From: Pseudomonadota bacterium
Lineage (GTDB): Bacteria > Pseudomonadota > Gammaproteobacteria > DASZBR01
Assembly: GCA_021777765.1 (NCBI GenBank)
Contig: JAJYDF010000030.1
Location: 1-45,860, forward strand
DNA: 45,860 nt
Reading direction: 5' to 3'
Below the pieces are notes generated by a model. The model worked only from the letters and a program-made list of their open reading frames with translations, had not been told where the DNA came from and searched no databases. Of this stretch, positions 42,840-45,860 are shown piece by piece. Positions within the stretch are counted from its first letter, which is position 1. Each line of letters begins with the position of its first letter. The position numbers were made by a program, and so were the translations under genes.

Positions 42840-43856
42840 ATGTCACTAAAAATTTTAATTCTCGGCGTTAACGGATTTATCGGTAACAGCTTATTAGATG
42901 CCATCTTAAAGCATAAAGATTGGGAAGTGTATGGCTTTGATATGAGTAACGATAAAATCAGCGATAACTTAAATCACCCACGATTTCATTTTACCGAAGG
43001 TGATATCAACATCCATCATGAATGGATTAAATATCATGTTAAAAAATGTGATGTCATTTTACCTCTCGTCGCAGTAGCTACTCCTGCAACTTACGTACAA
43101 AATCCATTACGCGTATTTGAATTAGATTTTGAAGCTAATCTTGCCATTGTGCGTTTATGCGTTGAATATAAAAAACGCGTGTTATTTCCTTCAACTTCTG
43201 AAGTATATGGCATGTGTAGTGATAAAGAATTTCAAGAAGAGTCCAGCAATTTTGTCTTAGGCCCAATTAATAAACCACGTTGGATTTATTCATGCTCTAA
43301 ACAATTAATGGATCGTATTATTCATGCTTACGGTGAACGTGATAATTTACAATACACATTATTCCGCCCTTTTAATTGGTTAGGCCCTAAATTAGATAAT
43401 ATTCTCGAACCCAAAGCCGGTGGTTCACGCGTTATTACACAATTTATTGGTAATATTTTACGTGGCGATGCAATTCAATTGGTCAACGGTGGCGAACAAC
43501 GCCGATCATTTTGTTACATTGATGATGGTATTGACGCTTTAATTAAAATCATCGAAAACAACAATAATTGCGCTGATAAAAGAATTTTTAATATTGGCCA
43601 TCCTGGTAATGACATTTCAATTCGTGAATTAGCAGAATTATTAGTGCAACAAGTAAAAACTTATCCTAAATATCAACATCTCGCTGAGCAAACGAAAATT
43701 ATTGCAGTGCCTGCAAAAGAATACTATGGATCAGGTTACCAAGACATTTCCTCCAGAGTTCCTTCTATTAAAAATGCAAAAGATATTTTAGGTTGGCAAC
43801 CTACAACTGATTTGCAAACGGCGCTGCAGAAGACATTGGATTATCATTTGAAATAA
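42840..43856 (+). CDS. arnA: ArnA C-terminal UDP-glucuronate dehydrogenase/decarboxylase, stand-alone
   Basis: A 338-aa short-chain dehydrogenase/reductase that oxidises and decarboxylates UDP-glucuronate to UDP-4-keto-pentose, the first committed step of L-Ara4N synthesis. It has the NAD-binding G-x-x-G-x-x-G (LGVNGFIGNSL), PSTSEVYG with the catalytic Ser-Glu, Y-x-x-x-K in YSCSKQLMD, FRPFNWLGPKLD and RRSFCYIDDGIDAL (the Arg counterpart of R619 in E. coli ArnA). Length equals the C-terminal half of the 660-aa bifunctional ArnA; the N-terminal formyltransferase is absent. It is about 10 kb from arnD. It could alternatively be called a UDP-4-keto-pentose/UDP-xylose synthase. Confidence 0.9.
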   Translation: MSLKILILGVNGFIGNSLLDAILKHKDWEVYGFDMSNDKISDNLNHPRFHFTEGDINIHHEWIKYHVKKCDVILPLVAVATPATYVQNPLRVFELDFEANLAIVRLCVEYKKRVLFPSTSEVYGMCSDKEFQEESSNFVLGPINKPRWIYSCSKQLMDRIIHAYGERDNLQYTLFRPFNWLGPKLDNILEPKAGGSRVITQFIGNILRGDAIQLVNGGEQRRSFCYIDDGIDALIKIIENNNNCADKRIFNIGHPGNDISIRELAELLVQQVKTYPKYQHLAEQTKIIAVPAKEYYGSGYQDISSRVPSIKNAKDILGWQPTTDLQTALQKTLDYHLK

Positions 43857-43857
43857 A

Positions 43858-44370
43858 TTATTTTGACCAGGGTGTTAAAATAGAAACATCATCTAATTTT
43901 AATGCTTTGGCAATTTTAATGAGAGTTATTCTTTGTGGCATAGAATTTGAATTAAAAAAACGTGATAATGATGGTTGAGGAATTTCTGTTAATTCAGATA
44001 GCTTGGAAATTCCTCCCTTTTCAATTACCTTACCAAGCAATGCATCTTTAAATGCTCGGATATCTTTAGCAATAGTCTCCAAATCGTTCAATTTAATAGT
44101 AGTTAATTTTCTATTCTCAGCATTTATACATTCATCGATTAATTCCTGTATATCTGCGATAATTTCTTCCTTTTCTTTTATATCATTTTCTTCAGCCCAC
44201 ATAAAAACTAAATCAGCAATTCCTTCATATTCTAAAGCAGCCCTAATCGCAGTTGTAATAAATTTATCAGGTAATTTAGACAACATCATTTGCCCTGCAA
44301 TCTGATACAATTTTATATCTTGTTCTGGTTGAGAATTTATATTTTGTGTTATGAAATTAATGTTTCTCAT
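43858..44370 (-). CDS. Helix-turn-helix protein, candidate antitoxin
   Basis: A 170-aa protein. The N-terminal part (about 1-100) is helical and acidic; the C-terminal 60 residues form an XRE-like helix-turn-helix (GGISKLSELTEIPQPSLSRFFNSNSMPQRITLIKIAKALKL). A regulator with its DNA-binding domain at the C-terminus, encoded after and overlapping (ATGA, 4 bp) a 129-aa basic protein, suggests a toxin-antitoxin pair. GAGGG lies upstream of the start. Its stop is 2 bp from the convergent arnA stop. The family is not recognised beyond the HTH. Confidence 0.65.
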   Translation of the reverse strand: MRNINFITQNINSQPEQDIKLYQIAGQMMLSKLPDKFITTAIRAALEYEGIADLVFMWAEENDIKEKEEIIADIQELIDECINAENRKLTTIKLNDLETIAKDIRAFKDALLGKVIEKGGISKLSELTEIPQPSLSRFFNSNSMPQRITLIKIAKALKLDDVSILTPWSK

Positions 44371-44756
44371 AACTGCCCTCTTTCTATATGTTTATTTTGT
44401 CTAATCCGTTGTAAGTAAAATTTAAATTTAGCCAGTTGGCGTTTTTCAAATTTGTCATTGTGTTTAATATATGCCTCACATAAAAATGCTTCACTAAATA
44501 TGCCAATAGGTAACCTCAATTGTACTTTACCATCACCCACTTGATGCCATTTCATCTTGTATCCATTTAATATTTTATTATTTGAAGTATCTTGAGCAAT
44601 AGACCAAAATTTGGCTTGTAAAAACTTAGGATCGTTAGGATATTGCCTGAGCAAAAGCACATCGGGTCGTAATATATTTTTATAGAAATCCCGCTGAATA
44701 CTGCTTATTAAATTCAAATATGAATCCAATGCCCACTGAGTGATTATTATTTTCAT
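44367..44756 (-). CDS. Candidate toxin of an unclassified toxin-antitoxin pair
   Basis: A 129-aa basic protein: MKIIITQWALDSYLNLI at the start, a middle strand region (GYKMKWHQVGDGKVQLRLPIG) and a basic C-terminus (KRQLAKFKFYLQRIRQNKH). The opening strand-helix and length recall RelE/ParE-superfamily toxins, but the rest does not match a family that I know. It is upstream of and overlaps the HTH gene by 4 bp, the toxin-first order of HigBA-type loci. AGAGGTAATAA precedes the start. Toxicity is unproven. Confidence 0.55.
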   Translation of the reverse strand: MKIIITQWALDSYLNLISSIQRDFYKNILRPDVLLLRQYPNDPKFLQAKFWSIAQDTSNNKILNGYKMKWHQVGDGKVQLRLPIGIFSEAFLCEAYIKHNDKFEKRQLAKFKFYLQRIRQNKHIERGQL

Positions 44757-44850
44757 TTATTACCTCTGTTGCACATTCCATATATAGCATTTATAGCATA
44801 AATAACAAAACAGGGCAAGAGCCGCAATGCTCAATTATTTCTGAATTTCA

Positions 44851-45729
44851 TTACTCCACCCCCATCTTCTTCACCACAAAATCAATAAAATGCCTGATTT
44901 TTGGTTGTACAAAGCGGCTCGATTGATAAAACAAATAGACATTTCGTTTGATATCACGATATTCAGGCAATATTTCACATAATTGATGTGATTGAATTAA
45001 TTCTTCTAATGCATAATGGTGTAATTTAATAATGCCAATATCTTGTAGCGCACAAGAAATCATTTCTTTAGTGCTATTTAAAAATAAAATAGGTTTCACA
45101 GTAATGCTTTGATCATTTTTCAAATTAATTATGCCGTAGGGATGTCGCATACTGTGTTCGATATAACGATGATGTATTAAATCTGCTGGTTTTTTAGGAA
45201 CGCCATATTTTGCTAAATACTTTTTTGTTGCACATAGTACGTATTGGCCCGAACATATTTTTCGTCGGATGAGATCAGGTGGCCCTTCAAATGAAGTGCC
45301 AATTAAAATATCAATATTTTCTTGCGCTAAATCGGGAAATCGTTCTGCTAATTCAATATGTAATTCTACTTTTGGATATAAAGACATAAATTCAGCGAGA
45401 TGGGGAATAACATAACGCTCACCATAATAATTACTTGCCACCACACGCAAAATACCTGAAGGTTCTTTTTTAATTTGCGAAACCAATATTTCTGCTTCAT
45501 GCAATTCAATTAATATACGTTGACATTGCTGATAATAATTTTGACCCACTTCAGTTAATTCAATTTTTCGTGTGGAGCGGCTCAGTAATTGTACTGCTAA
45601 TCGTTTTTCTAATGCATTGATTTGTTTACTCACAGCAGCTGCAGAAATACCCAGATTTTTTGCTGCCAGTGTGAAACTATTTTTTTCGACGACTTGTATA
45701 AAAGATTCTATTTCATCTAAATGACTCAT
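44851..45729 (-). CDS. LysR-family transcriptional regulator
   Basis: A 292-aa LysR-type regulator. The N-terminal winged HTH is MSHLDEIESFIQVVEKNSFTLAAKNLGISAAAVSKQINALEKRLAVQLLSRSTRKIELTE (1-60), followed by the linker helix and a periplasmic-binding-like effector domain (about 90-290). The Met at 45729 has GAGGT 5 nt upstream and is preferred over 45747. The sequence is of the DsdC/AaeR-like subgroup that often controls nearby metabolic or efflux genes. The likely target would be divergent, to the right of the window, and is not visible. Confidence 0.92.
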   Translation of the reverse strand: MSHLDEIESFIQVVEKNSFTLAAKNLGISAAAVSKQINALEKRLAVQLLSRSTRKIELTEVGQNYYQQCQRILIELHEAEILVSQIKKEPSGILRVVASNYYGERYVIPHLAEFMSLYPKVELHIELAERFPDLAQENIDILIGTSFEGPPDLIRRKICSGQYVLCATKKYLAKYGVPKKPADLIHHRYIEHSMRHPYGIINLKNDQSITVKPILFLNSTKEMISCALQDIGIIKLHHYALEELIQSHQLCEILPEYRDIKRNVYLFYQSSRFVQPKIRHFIDFVVKKMGVE

Positions 45730-45798
45730 TTTTACCTCGTTTTTCATTGAATATTCATTAAATGTAGATTGACGCTTGAAATCATAAATATTTTATCT

Positions 45799-45860
45799 GT
45801 AGCCCGGCCAAAGGAACGCAGCGACATGTCCGGGTTGATCCTCCAGGACATGTCGCTGCG
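45799..45860. repeat. Dispersed hairpin repeat, truncated by window end
   Basis: GTAGCCCGGCCAAAGGAACG...GACATGTCCGGG followed by the start of the returning arm (GGACATGTCGCTGCG). It is related to the hairpin at 32856-32940. Only part is inside the window. Confidence 0.7.

Overview
This 45.9-kb window is AT-rich chromosomal DNA of a gammaproteobacterium. The housekeeping blocks (smpB-ssrA, ratA-ratB, ubiA, rimK with its retropepsin-like partner, sspB-sspA-tRNA-Gln-rpsI-rplM) are typical of Gammaproteobacteria. Two very large proteins, one with ankyrin repeats, and the low GC suggest Legionellales (Coxiella/Legionella-like, host-associated). The lineage is inferred; no rRNA gene is present.

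Layout. (1) 38-3405: a secreted beta-helix protein and a small membrane protein, both on the minus strand. (2) 3508-19274: an integrated island of about 15.8 kb in the 3' end of the tmRNA gene ssrA. It is bounded by a 23-bp direct repeat of the ssrA 3' end. A P4-type integrase lies next to ssrA, and an 18-bp sequence resembling an integrase arm site lies near each end. The island carries an MmeI-like single-chain restriction-modification enzyme, a DUF6387 protein, an AlpA regulator, a DUF3631 helicase/primase-like protein, a second recombinase, a HigBA toxin-antitoxin pair, two orphan antitoxin-like genes and two DUF6088 genes. Decayed genes include the 3' end of an AbiEii-type toxin, a Bro/DinD-like phage gene and the tail of a third DUF6088 gene. 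Two proteins of unknown function and a 42-codon membrane peptide gene complete it. (3) 19254-27129: ssrA, smpB, ratA/ratB, a TerC-family transporter, ubiA, a PA3496-like protein, rimK/rimB, sspB/sspA, tRNA-Gln(CTG), rpsI and rplM. (4) 27362-43856: the lipid A aminoarabinose locus arnT-arnE-arnB-arnC-arnD. About 10 kb further on lies a stand-alone ArnA dehydrogenase/decarboxylase. Between arnD and arnA are two giant effector-like genes (one apparently frameshifted), a 41-aa lipoprotein, an SGNH hydrolase and a GNAT acetyltransferase. (5) 43858-45729: an unclassified toxin-antitoxin-like pair and a LysR regulator.

The arn genes would make UDP-4-amino-4-deoxy-L-arabinose, flip it on undecaprenyl phosphate and attach it to lipid A. 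The formyltransferase half of ArnA is not in this window. The intergenic regions are studded with MITE-like inverted-repeat elements of at least five families and with REP-like hairpins.

Best candidates for something new: the 42-aa membrane peptide with its own Shine-Dalgarno sequence and terminator beside a hairpin-rich non-coding stretch (10690-11437); the uncharacterised 317-aa protein behind the dead AbiEii gene; the leaderless higB promoter; and the pair of giant effector-like genes.
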